NCBI GenBank assembly: GCA_910577925.1
Contig: CAJTOI010000006.1
Coordinates: forward strand, 62,001 to 126,000
Origin: an uncultured Roseburia sp.
GTDB taxonomy: Bacteria; Bacillota; Clostridia; Lachnospirales; Lachnospiraceae
Direction of reading: 5' to 3'
DNA: 64,000 nt
Below, piece after piece: positions 16,489-23,660 of this stretch (the stretch's first letter is position 1; each line of letters opens with the position of its first letter). A program made the position numbers and the translations under genes. The notes under the pieces are model-generated. The model was not told where the DNA came from. It made no database searches and saw nothing but the letters and a program-made list of their open reading frames with translations.

Positions 16489-17021
16489 GCCAGTTCTTTT
16501 AACGTTTCCAGATACAAATCTTTATCCCAGCGCATTACAATGTCAAATTTTTCAAATTCCCCCCGGCCCTGGGACTGTGTGTGCCCCGAATAACCGGCCC
16601 GAATTGCCTGGGCAAAAATATCCAGACAGGTTCCTTCGAGATAATCAAAATCGCCGCAGCATACATTTTCAAACTGTTCTCTCATAAATTCCAGCAGCTC
16701 ATCATCTGTAATCTCATCGAGCATCTCGTTTTTATACAGATAAAAAATATCCTGCAGACGGTTCAGCGAATCGCGGTAATCATCCTGCATAAGATAGGCC
16801 GAATCGCAAAACGCCTCTATGATTTTCGGCAGTATGCCCGCCCCAAACTCGACCCGCTGTTCCCTTCTTAGGGCGTCCGCCCTGCTCTCCGCCAAAAGCA
16901 CTGCATCCTCCTGACTCAATGACAGACCGAATTTTTCCGTGTATCGGTTCGTGTCAAGAACCTGTGTCATCTGCATCTGCTTTGTCATAAGCTCCAGCCA
17001 GTTTTTTTGTTCCTCACCCAT
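16479..17021 (-). CDS. DUF6323-family protein
   Basis: 180-aa acidic helical protein, start ATG (MGEEQKNWLELM) at 17021 with GGAGGTG 6 bases upstream; a GTG three codons earlier overlaps the ribosome site and is less likely. It contains FGLSLSQEDAVLLAESRADA, a stretch typical of this uncharacterised family. It overlaps the DUF6179 gene, so the two are translationally coupled. A consensus promoter lies immediately upstream with a very short leader. Function unknown. Confidence 0.75.
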   Translation of the reverse strand: MGEEQKNWLELMTKQMQMTQVLDTNRYTEKFGLSLSQEDAVLLAESRADALRREQRVEFGAGILPKIIEAFCDSAYLMQDDYRDSLNRLQDIFYLYKNEMLDEITDDELLEFMREQFENVCCGDFDYLEGTCLDIFAQAIRAGYSGHTQSQGRGEFEKFDIVMRWDKDLYLETLKELAWR

Positions 17022-17044
17022 ATGAAACACCTCCCGGAATGTCG

Positions 17045-17073
17045 ATTATAGACAATCCCGGGAGGGTTTACAA
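17045..17073 (-). promoter_or_regulatory. Promoter of the DUF6323-DUF6179 operon
   Basis: On the minus strand: TTGTAA (17068-17073), 17-bp spacer, TATAAT (17045-17050). The predicted transcript would begin about 10 bases before the GGAGGTG ribosome site. Confidence 0.8.
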
Positions 17074-17147
17074 GGCTTGAATTTCGGCGGTTTTTGTGGT
17101 AATATAATTACAGCATCGTTTCATAAAATTTATTCATTTTACACACT

Positions 17148-17843
17148 TTAAAATTTGGGGATAATTAAAATTTTTCCCCACATATTTATCTCTGTTTTCT
17201 TATCATATAATATGTCCTTTCTTTGCTTCGTGGCTTCATCAAGTGTTTTATACAGCACATGATCAGAAACATATGTAAAAATCTTCCAAATTACTGCATA
17301 GATTCTGTTCAATCCTTTATATTCTTGATCAAAATAATCTTTCCATACAAATTCAAGCACTTCATTAAGATTATTATGTTGAAAATAAAATTCCTCTTTG
17401 CCCATTTTTCTTCTTTTACAGAAAAACATATGTCTGTATATATATTCTGATTTTCCGCTTGCTTCTAAAAAATAATAATGTGGTGTCCCTTTATAATTAC
17501 AAGGATAAACCACATAATTATTTTCCAACTGCTGATTTAAATCCTGTATGCCATTAATACAAACTATCTGCGCTTTGATTTTCGGAAAATATTTATGTAT
17601 AATTTCCATCATTTTTTCTATGTCAAATATTTCACCTACGAAACTCTCTTCACTATTTATAAAATCTGTAATTATCCTTCTTGTTATCTTTTTCTTATTT
17701 ATATGCTGTACCCTACTTACTGCATATATTAATGCATAAAATCCACATGTTGAACCGATTTGCTGATATAAAGGCTTCATCAATAATACCAAAATACCTA
17801 ACACGATAACAAAAGCAACTATAAATTTAAATAACCATATCAT
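17148..17843 (-). CDS. Membrane-anchored papain-like (C39-like) cysteine peptidase candidate
   Basis: 231-aa protein with one N-terminal membrane helix (residues ~3-22) followed by a domain whose start QQIGSTCGFYALIYAV has the Gln/Cys arrangement of papain-fold peptidases (Q28, C33). A possible catalytic His (H122 in GTPHYYFLEASG) with E127 is also present. The fold assignment is inference from these motifs; no family is recognised with certainty. The gene is much more AT-rich than its neighbours, which suggests horizontal acquisition. Its start overlaps the end of the rloB remnant frame, with GGAGGG as ribosome site. Confidence 0.6.
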   Translation of the reverse strand: MIWLFKFIVAFVIVLGILVLLMKPLYQQIGSTCGFYALIYAVSRVQHINKKKITRRIITDFINSEESFVGEIFDIEKMMEIIHKYFPKIKAQIVCINGIQDLNQQLENNYVVYPCNYKGTPHYYFLEASGKSEYIYRHMFFCKRRKMGKEEFYFQHNNLNEVLEFVWKDYFDQEYKGLNRIYAVIWKIFTYVSDHVLYKTLDEATKQRKDILYDKKTEINMWGKILIIPKF

Positions 17844-18100
17844 AATCTTACCCTCCTTTTCTTTTGCCTGTATTTTCTATAGCTTTCTCCTATTAAAACT
17901 TCTATTTTTTCACTATAAATATTTTTGCAATTCTATGCTATTGATTCGATATAATAAGGTTCTGTTTTGGTCCCTTCGCTCACAAGATAAGTATAGTGCG
18001 GCAGTTCGTAATTGATCTCTTTTTTCTTCTTCTGCATTTTTTTCTTAAGTTCTTCCTGTTCCATCCTAAGTTCACTGAATTTTTTGGGCTTAAGACTCAT
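17840..18100 (-). pseudogene. Truncated rloB-like gene (55 codons to stop, then decayed frame)
   Basis: The frame starts at ATG 18100, overlapping the stop of the upstream ATPase gene by 4 bp, and reads 55 codons to a TAG at 17933-17935. It ends YLVSEGTKTEPYYIESIA, which matches the N-terminal TOPRIM-like motif of RloB (family form: EGEKTEPNY). Intact RloB is about 200 aa. The same frame continues past the TAG for 30 codons (NCKNIYSEKIEVLIGE) to a TGA within the start of the next gene. This looks like a 3'-deleted rloB replaced by the papain-like gene. Alternatively the 55-aa product is a functional small protein. Confidence 0.65.
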
Positions 18101-19344
18101 TCATTATCCTCCCAATTTATGATTCTTTGGATATATGGGTCTGCTCCATATCGTCCTTCAATATAGCGTTTTCCGTAAGCCTCGTCATTTCTTATCCGCG
18201 TTCCGTTTTCTTTACGAAAAGAAGCTAATGAATACAATTTAGATGCCCCGACGGGATTTTTTGCGCAAAACCAGATCTCATCCCTGCGAAACACATCGTG
18301 ATTCATCGTTGTAATATCATGCGATGTCAGCAAAAGCTGCGCGCCGTTTTGGTTAATCAGCGGATTCGTAAACAATCCTATCATATATCGCAGCAGCTTC
18401 GGATGTAATTTTGCATCTAATTCATCCGCAATCAATAAATGACCTCTTTCCAAACACTCACTTATCCTTGCCAGACAGCTAAGCAGCTTTCTTGTGCCGC
18501 CTGACTCTTCTTCCAGGCGCATCTCACACATTTCACCATTTTCCATCCTGTGTTTTGTGTACACATTTTCTATATTTCCATCCAAATCCTTTTCCAAACG
18601 AATATCCTTAATGGGTATATCCATCTCTTCCAACATCGCAAAAAGCATGTTTCGCTTATTTTCTGCTTTCGGCAACAATAATTTCCTTTCGCTTCGGGGA
18701 TTATCATAATTCAGCATTTCTATGCTGAAAAACCATTCGACGACTGTATCAATTGTTTCTATGTCATAATTAATTGCAATATGCGAAAGCAGCGGCATAG
18801 TGTTATTTACTCTTTCCACTGCAATGTCTTCTATCTCCTCCCCTAAAATGCATTCGTCCTCCGAACGCTCAAAAATCAACGTTACATCATTCGTCCCTAC
18901 CTCCTGTAAATATAAATTTTCTTTTACTATTTTATTTTGAATCATAGAAAGCTGGTAACGAAACTTCTTACCTTTTGTATGAAATATAATATCAAATTTT
19001 GTAGGCAGCTCCCTATATTCCCGAGAAAGCTTGTAATATATTTCCTTAGAAGCAACTGAGGATAACTTGCGCATCAATGACTCATATTTATCTTCCGCAT
19101 CCTGCAATTTTGTAAATAATATAGTCCGCAATACGGTATCCCTCAGAAAGTTTAATGCCTCAAGTACCGTCGACTTTCCTCCCCCATTCGGTCCATAAAT
19201 TGCTATGACAGGTACTGCCTCTTCCCCACCGCTCTCATCAGTGATTAAACTATTCTCATACTCATCTATTTTTTCTGCAGAAAAGTCAAGTATTGATTCA
19301 TTTTTAAAAGCCTTATAATTTTCAAATATAAACTGACTTATCAC
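18097..19344 (-). CDS. RloA-like AAA family ATPase (AAA15 type)
   Basis: 415-aa ATP/GTP-binding protein of the RloA/AbiLi type. The start is placed at GTG 19344 (ISQFIFENYKAFKNES) because AGGAGGG lies just upstream; the frame extends to another GTG at 19377. Visible: Walker A IYGPNGGGKSTVLEAL, Walker B LLIADELDAKLHP, sensor/H-loop LLLTSHDITTMNHDVFRRDE and the C-terminal DEAYGKRYIEGRYGADPYI characteristic of RloA-like proteins. Such ATPases normally pair with RloB and are implicated in phage defence. Here the partner gene overlapping its stop is truncated, so the system is probably inactive or remodelled. Confidence 0.85.
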   Translation of the reverse strand: MISQFIFENYKAFKNESILDFSAEKIDEYENSLITDESGGEEAVPVIAIYGPNGGGKSTVLEALNFLRDTVLRTILFTKLQDAEDKYESLMRKLSSVASKEIYYKLSREYRELPTKFDIIFHTKGKKFRYQLSMIQNKIVKENLYLQEVGTNDVTLIFERSEDECILGEEIEDIAVERVNNTMPLLSHIAINYDIETIDTVVEWFFSIEMLNYDNPRSERKLLLPKAENKRNMLFAMLEEMDIPIKDIRLEKDLDGNIENVYTKHRMENGEMCEMRLEEESGGTRKLLSCLARISECLERGHLLIADELDAKLHPKLLRYMIGLFTNPLINQNGAQLLLTSHDITTMNHDVFRRDEIWFCAKNPVGASKLYSLASFRKENGTRIRNDEAYGKRYIEGRYGADPYIQRIINWEDNE

Positions 19345-19459
19345 CTTATTTGCCCTCCTTATGAGACTTTTTCTCACTGTCTACCATTTATTAAAATATT
19401 ATCACCGCTTTTTAATTCATTCAACATATTTTTTTCGAGTTTTTCTCCTGCATATCAGC

Positions 19460-19495
19460 GCAGCGGGCAGGCATATTCCTGTACCTGCCCGCTGC
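19460..19495. other. Intergenic stem-loop between dGTPase and ATPase genes
   Basis: 12-bp perfect stem (19460-19471 with 19484-19495, GCAGCGGGCAGG) and 12-base loop, just after the dGTPase stop. No U-run follows on the minus strand, so it is at best an imperfect terminator. Confidence 0.45.
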
Positions 19496-19515
19496 TGATT
19501 GACCGCTCGGCTTTC

Positions 19516-20988
19516 TTATTTTATTCCGTTTAATTCCTGGTAAAGATTCTTTGCATACGAATCTGTCATTCCGCTTATAAAATCAGTAACCATCAAAAGC
19601 CGCAGATACAGATTGAATGCCGCATCCTCCCTCTTTGCATATCTGTAATCTTCACGCAGGTTTTCGGCAATCAGACTGCATAGCTTTTTTTCTTTCTGCG
19701 TCTGCTTATACGTCCCATCCTCCTCCTCAAAATAAAGTACTGCATATACGAAATCATCTAATAAAGCGGACAGCATCTTCTGTGCGGACAGCTCTAATTT
19801 GACAATTTCCGGATTCTCATATACAAATTTCCTCATAGCCTTTTTCAGTATTTCCATGGACGTCCCATGAAACGTCCCTGCAATCAGTTCCTTATTATAG
19901 GTTCCCGCCATAATATCCGAATAATTTTTCGAAAAACTGTAAGCGACACAATACATAAACCATTGTCTCACAAAATCCATCCAGTTTTGAAATGCAATCA
20001 TATACGCTTCTCCAATGCACTCTGTTTTACCGGCCTCCGCTTTTTTCACTCTTTTCTTAAGATTATCAATCAGCAACTCGGCCTTACCTGCTTCTTCCGT
20101 TTTCTTTTTTTGTCTTATCTCTCCTTCAAAAAACTCAATAAATTCTTTTAGTGAAAACAGCTCCTTTTTATATGCGTCCTCCAGATCAGCCGTTGAATAA
20201 GCAATATCATCCGCAGCCTCCATCAAATACGCCAGCGGATGGCGCGCAGCCTCATTTTCTGCCAGCCTCGTTCCTGTCTCATCCGCAATCTTCCAGAAAC
20301 TCTCCTCCTCGGCACAGTAATACCCCAGTTTATGTTTTCGGATGTCTGTATCCTTCTTTCCCCGACAGCTCAAAGAATCAGTGGGATATTTGATCAATGC
20401 GCTGATCACTCCTTTTGCCAGATTTATTTCATGACTTACATCCTTATTGGAAATCTTTGAAAGAATCCTAAGCGCCTGTGCATTTCCTTCAAAATTACTT
20501 AAATCACAGCGCATCTGCTCACTCAAGAGACTCTTTATGCGCTGCCCCTTATACATAAATCTGTCGCTGTCAAACGCATTCTGAAACCATTCTCCGATAA
20601 CGACTTCCCCAAAATGTCCGAAGGGCGGATTTCCCAAATCATGCAGCAGGCCGGCACATGACAACACAGACGGAATTTTATCATTTACTCCGCCTTCATT
20701 CCGCTCGAATACTTCCGGCAGATATCCGGCCGTGTTCCGTGTAATCATAATTCCAAGCTGCCTTGCGATTGTGGACACCTCCAGCGAGTGTGTCAGACGT
20801 GTCCTTACAAAGTCGCTTTTATCCAAAGGAAATACCTGCGTCTTATCCTGTAATCTGCGAAATGCAGAGCTGGATACAATCGCATTATAATCCTTTTCCA
20901 GATCACTGATCGGATATTTCTTAAAATCGTCAGGTACCGCTTCCCTCGTCACCTGGGTCTGCAACGACAGTAATGTTTTCCACTCCAT
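19516..20988 (-). CDS. dgt: Deoxyguanosinetriphosphate triphosphohydrolase-like protein (HD domain)
   Basis: 490-aa HD-domain dNTPase that would cleave dGTP to deoxyguanosine and triphosphate. Start MEWKTLLSLQ at 20988 follows AAGGAGAAGG, preferred over an upstream in-frame start. Motifs: AFRRLQDKTQVFPLD, TRLTHSLEVSTIARQLG (first His), LLHDLGNPPFGHFGE (HD pair) and the later metal Asp in MEAADDIAYSTADLED. It is upstream of the RloA-like ATPase on the same strand, 171 bp apart. Bacterial dGTPases can act in phage defence, so it may belong to the same accessory segment; this is inference. Confidence 0.92.
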   Translation of the reverse strand: MEWKTLLSLQTQVTREAVPDDFKKYPISDLEKDYNAIVSSSAFRRLQDKTQVFPLDKSDFVRTRLTHSLEVSTIARQLGIMITRNTAGYLPEVFERNEGGVNDKIPSVLSCAGLLHDLGNPPFGHFGEVVIGEWFQNAFDSDRFMYKGQRIKSLLSEQMRCDLSNFEGNAQALRILSKISNKDVSHEINLAKGVISALIKYPTDSLSCRGKKDTDIRKHKLGYYCAEEESFWKIADETGTRLAENEAARHPLAYLMEAADDIAYSTADLEDAYKKELFSLKEFIEFFEGEIRQKKKTEEAGKAELLIDNLKKRVKKAEAGKTECIGEAYMIAFQNWMDFVRQWFMYCVAYSFSKNYSDIMAGTYNKELIAGTFHGTSMEILKKAMRKFVYENPEIVKLELSAQKMLSALLDDFVYAVLYFEEEDGTYKQTQKEKKLCSLIAENLREDYRYAKREDAAFNLYLRLLMVTDFISGMTDSYAKNLYQELNGIK

Positions 20989-21092
20989 AGCCTTCTCCTT
21001 TGTCAATCTAATCATTTCACAATCCAACTACATTTATTTTAAACGCATCCAACTACAAATGCAATATATGACTTTATCCCCTCCCTTTCTCA

Positions 21093-21135
21093 CAAAAAAG
21101 CAGCGCGCAGACACTCTCTCATGCCCGCGCGCTGC
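21093..21135 (-). terminator. Rho-independent terminator of the deacetylase gene
   Basis: Stem GCAGCGCGC (21127-21135 paired with 21100-21108) followed on the minus strand by TTTTTTG, 28 bp past the deacetylase stop codon. Confidence 0.8.
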
Positions 21136-21162
21136 CGGTTCCCCGCCTTTATCGTATTCCCT

Positions 21163-21879
21163 TCAATCAAACAATATCTCATCCACCGTCACAAACGTAT
21201 ATCCCTGCTTTTTCAGCGCGTCGATAATCTTAAACGCCGCCACAACCGAAGACTCCGATGCATCGTGGAGTAATATGATATCATTCTCCTCCACCTTATC
21301 GACCACGCGCTTTGTAATCACGTCCGAATTGCTTGTCTTCCAGTCCAGCGGATCCACATCCCAGAGCACCTCGATCATACTCGTCTCGTAATCGAGATTA
21401 CATTTCCAGCACCCGAACGGCGGCCGGATAAATTCCGGAGACTCTCCCGTAATCTCTTTGATTGCTTCGTTTGTCCTGTCGACCTGCTCAATCGCCGCCT
21501 TATCGTTCAGATTGCTCAAATTCACATGTTCATATGCGTGCGTTCCGATCAGATGCCCCTCGTCATAGATATCCCGCACGATATCCGGATATTTTTCCAC
21601 TTCTTTTCCCAGCAGAAAAAATGTGGCGCATACCTCGCGCTCCGCAAGTCCTTCCAGAAGCATCTCCGTATAATCCGGATTCGGACCGTCATCAAATGTA
21701 ATCGCGATCTTCTTCTCAAGAATCTGTTCTGTCGTCACCGTCTCCCTCTGCATATTTACATAGTTGATCAGACATGCCTGAATCAGCAGCACCAGTAAAA
21801 CACCGCAGCGGTTTCTTCTCTGTCGTCTTCCCGTACCATATAAGTTACCCGCTAGTCTCTGCAACGCCTGCGTCCCCAT
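21163..21879 (-). CDS. Membrane-anchored polysaccharide deacetylase
   Basis: 238-aa NodB-homology (CE4) enzyme that removes N-acetyl groups from peptidoglycan or another surface glycan. A short basic segment and one membrane helix (about 26-40) place the catalytic domain outside the cell. Motif 1 AITFDDGPNPDY supplies the catalytic and metal Asp. Motif 2 HAYEH is the HxxxH zinc pair. Motif 3 is FIRPPFGCWK, and motif 5 IILLHDASESS carries the late His. Start ATG follows CGGAG. It is monocistronic with its own terminator. Confidence 0.92.
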   Translation of the reverse strand: MGTQALQRLAGNLYGTGRRQRRNRCGVLLVLLIQACLINYVNMQRETVTTEQILEKKIAITFDDGPNPDYTEMLLEGLAEREVCATFFLLGKEVEKYPDIVRDIYDEGHLIGTHAYEHVNLSNLNDKAAIEQVDRTNEAIKEITGESPEFIRPPFGCWKCNLDYETSMIEVLWDVDPLDWKTSNSDVITKRVVDKVEENDIILLHDASESSVVAAFKIIDALKKQGYTFVTVDEILFD

Positions 21880-21927
21880 TCGTCACTCCGTCACTATTAC
21901 TATATGCGTACCGGGGTTTTCCTAGTA

Positions 21928-22422
21928 TCAATATGACAAAAAATCCGCGCCGCCTTCCTCCTGATAGAAGGGCTCGTCGCTGTCCGGCAGACTATCGTAA
22001 TAATCATTATAGTAATCATAATAATCATCGTAATCGTAATAGTCATCAGAATTATAATAGTCCTTAGAATCATAATAATTGTCATAGTAATCGTAGTAAT
22101 CATAATAATTCATGTTCTGCTCTCCTGCTCCGCTCCAGAACAGAAAAATCCAGAACATAATATTAAACAGCAGGGACATACCTGCGGTAATGATCCCCCC
22201 GATCGCAAGCCCGTGCTCTCTGTTCGCCGTAATCTGGACAATCCCGAAAATAATCGCCAGTATCGCCGTAATCCAGTTTATGCAGGTACAGAAAAGCAAC
22301 AGCGAGACAATCCCGAGAACCAGAGAGGCGATTCCGAATCCGACTCCGTTTCCCTTTCTCTCCGGCTGCTGATAATAATTATTATTCATATTGTTCCCAT
22401 AATAATTTCCCTGTTGATCCAC
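21928..22422 (-). CDS. DUF4190-like membrane protein with Tyr/Asp-rich tail
   Basis: 164-aa small membrane protein; likely GTG start (DQQGNYYGNN) at 22422 after AAGCGGAG. An N-terminal N/Y/Q-rich cytosolic-like segment is followed by two hydrophobic helices (GFGIASLVLGIVSLLLFCTC and the region to ILAIIFGIVQI) with REHGLAIGGIITAG, as in DUF4190 proteins, and a further helix LLFNIMFWIFLFW. The tail is an extreme low-complexity run of YYD/DYY units of about 40 residues. Function unknown; the tail might bind metal or undergo tyrosine phosphorylation (speculation). Confidence 0.75.
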   Translation of the reverse strand: MDQQGNYYGNNMNNNYYQQPERKGNGVGFGIASLVLGIVSLLLFCTCINWITAILAIIFGIVQITANREHGLAIGGIITAGMSLLFNIMFWIFLFWSGAGEQNMNYYDYYDYYDNYYDSKDYYNSDDYYDYDDYYDYYNDYYDSLPDSDEPFYQEEGGADFLSY

Positions 22423-22482
22423 GTTATACACTCCGCTTTCTCTTGATCCAATCTTTTTCTATTGTGTTCCCTATTTAAAAGT

Positions 22483-23472
22483 CTACCAAAAAGTGCGCTC
22501 ATACGCAAGGCGCGGCTCTCCGTTTTCGAGATAAATTCTGCCGCAGCGGGCAAAGCCTGCCCCCGCAAGAGCCCGCTGCATCGGCTGATTATCCGCGTGC
22601 GTATCCGCCCTTAAGCTCCCGCAGCCGTGTGCCTTTGCCCGGTCCGCACACCAGTCAAAACACAGCGCGGCCGCGCCGCGGCCGTTTCCCGCCGATGCAA
22701 GCCGGTGAACCGTCGCGTAAGCGCCGTCCTGCTTCCATGCACCGTCCTCAATCCTGCCGTAGGTCGGGTCCTTACCCTCAAAATAAGCAAACACCGCCTG
22801 TATGACGCCTTTGGCTTCGAGCACATAACAGTTTCCCTCCGCGATATCCCGCTCCGTGACCTCCCTGGGAGGGTAGCTCTCGCCCCACTGTCCGGGATTG
22901 CCGGAAGCCGCCATAAACGCTCTCGCCCGCGCGTAGACTGCAAGCAGTACCTCCAGATCCTCCTGCCCTGCCGGCCGCACTCCGGCCGTCTTCCAGCTAA
23001 GCCTTGCCCCGGGAATCGGATGCGCTTTGATATAATCGTCCAGAATTTCCGCCGCACAGCCCGCAAGCGCAGGGCAGGGCCGCTTCTTATAATAATCCTG
23101 CGTGCGCGCCTTGGGCGCCGGCGCCTCGCGCTTTACGTCAAGCCCTAACAGCTCCCGGCAGACGATCGTTTTGTTCCGCTTCTCAAATTCCGCCGCAAGC
23201 TCCTGGATTCTCGCATAGTGCTCTGCTTTTTCCTGCGGCGCCACCGGGCTGTCATAGCCGTAGAGCGCCCCCGCAGCCAGGAACATTCCGCTGACCGTCC
23301 CGCAGACCTCGCGCAGCCGTCCCATTCCCGCACCGAACGAAGAACTTAAGGCCGCGGCCGCGCTCCGCTCTATCCCGTGCAGATCCTCAAACGCCAGAAA
23401 CACCGACTGCGCGCAGTTATATCCCTCCATAAACAGCTCCGTCGCCCGCTCTTTTCTCGATTTCTCCGCCAT
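22483..23472 (-). CDS. C_GCAxxG_C_C-family protein fused to a GNAT acetyltransferase
   Basis: 329-aa two-domain protein. Residues 1-150 form a C_GCAxxG_C_C (redox/split-soret-associated) domain: GYNCAQSVFLAF with C20, FGAGMGRLREVCGTVSG with C57, then C105, C133 and C139. Residues ~163-329 are a GNAT N-acetyltransferase with AGVRPAGQEDLEVLL at the start, the acetyl-CoA-binding region GNGRGAAALCFDW and the ending LAGAGFARCGRIYLENGEPR. Both domains are usually separate proteins. Function of either half here is unknown. It is divergent from pncB, with the pncB promoter in between. Confidence 0.82.
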   Translation of the reverse strand: MAEKSRKERATELFMEGYNCAQSVFLAFEDLHGIERSAAAALSSSFGAGMGRLREVCGTVSGMFLAAGALYGYDSPVAPQEKAEHYARIQELAAEFEKRNKTIVCRELLGLDVKREAPAPKARTQDYYKKRPCPALAGCAAEILDDYIKAHPIPGARLSWKTAGVRPAGQEDLEVLLAVYARARAFMAASGNPGQWGESYPPREVTERDIAEGNCYVLEAKGVIQAVFAYFEGKDPTYGRIEDGAWKQDGAYATVHRLASAGNGRGAAALCFDWCADRAKAHGCGSLRADTHADNQPMQRALAGAGFARCGRIYLENGEPRLAYERTFW

Positions 23473-23575
23473 CTACTCCTCATTTCCGCGTGTATCTTCA
23501 CACTTCCTTCACTTGCTGCTCCTCTGTAAATAATATATAACTTTTCTCATCTTTTCTCAATGTTTTTACACGGAT

Positions 23576-23611
23576 TATGTTATAATATCCACAAAACCAA
23601 CGAGCAGCGCC
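23576..23611 (+). promoter_or_regulatory. pncB promoter -10/leader element, copy 2
   Basis: TATAAT at 23581-23586 inside a 36-bp block that matches 4953-4988 at 33 of 36 positions, including about 20 bases downstream of the -10 box. No good -35 box is visible 16-18 bp upstream, unlike copy 1, so a regulator may act here. Confidence 0.7.
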
Positions 23612-23630
23612 ACTCTGCCGCACTCTACGA

Positions 23631-23660
23631 AAGGAGCGGAACACTTTTGTTCCACAAATT
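23631..23660 (+). promoter_or_regulatory. Hairpin-spaced ribosome binding site of pncB
   Basis: AAGGAG (23631-23636) lies 24 bases before the ATG, far beyond normal spacing. A 6-bp stem with 4-base loop (23638-23653, GGAACACTTTTGTTCC) fills the gap. If folded, it leaves an effective spacing of 8 bases. No alternative in-frame ATG, GTG or TTG exists between. Confidence 0.65.

Noticed and set aside
21950..22110. Low-complexity AT repeat (TAATCATAG-like)
   Set aside because: It is the codon pattern of the Tyr/Asp-rich tail of the DUF4190-like protein.
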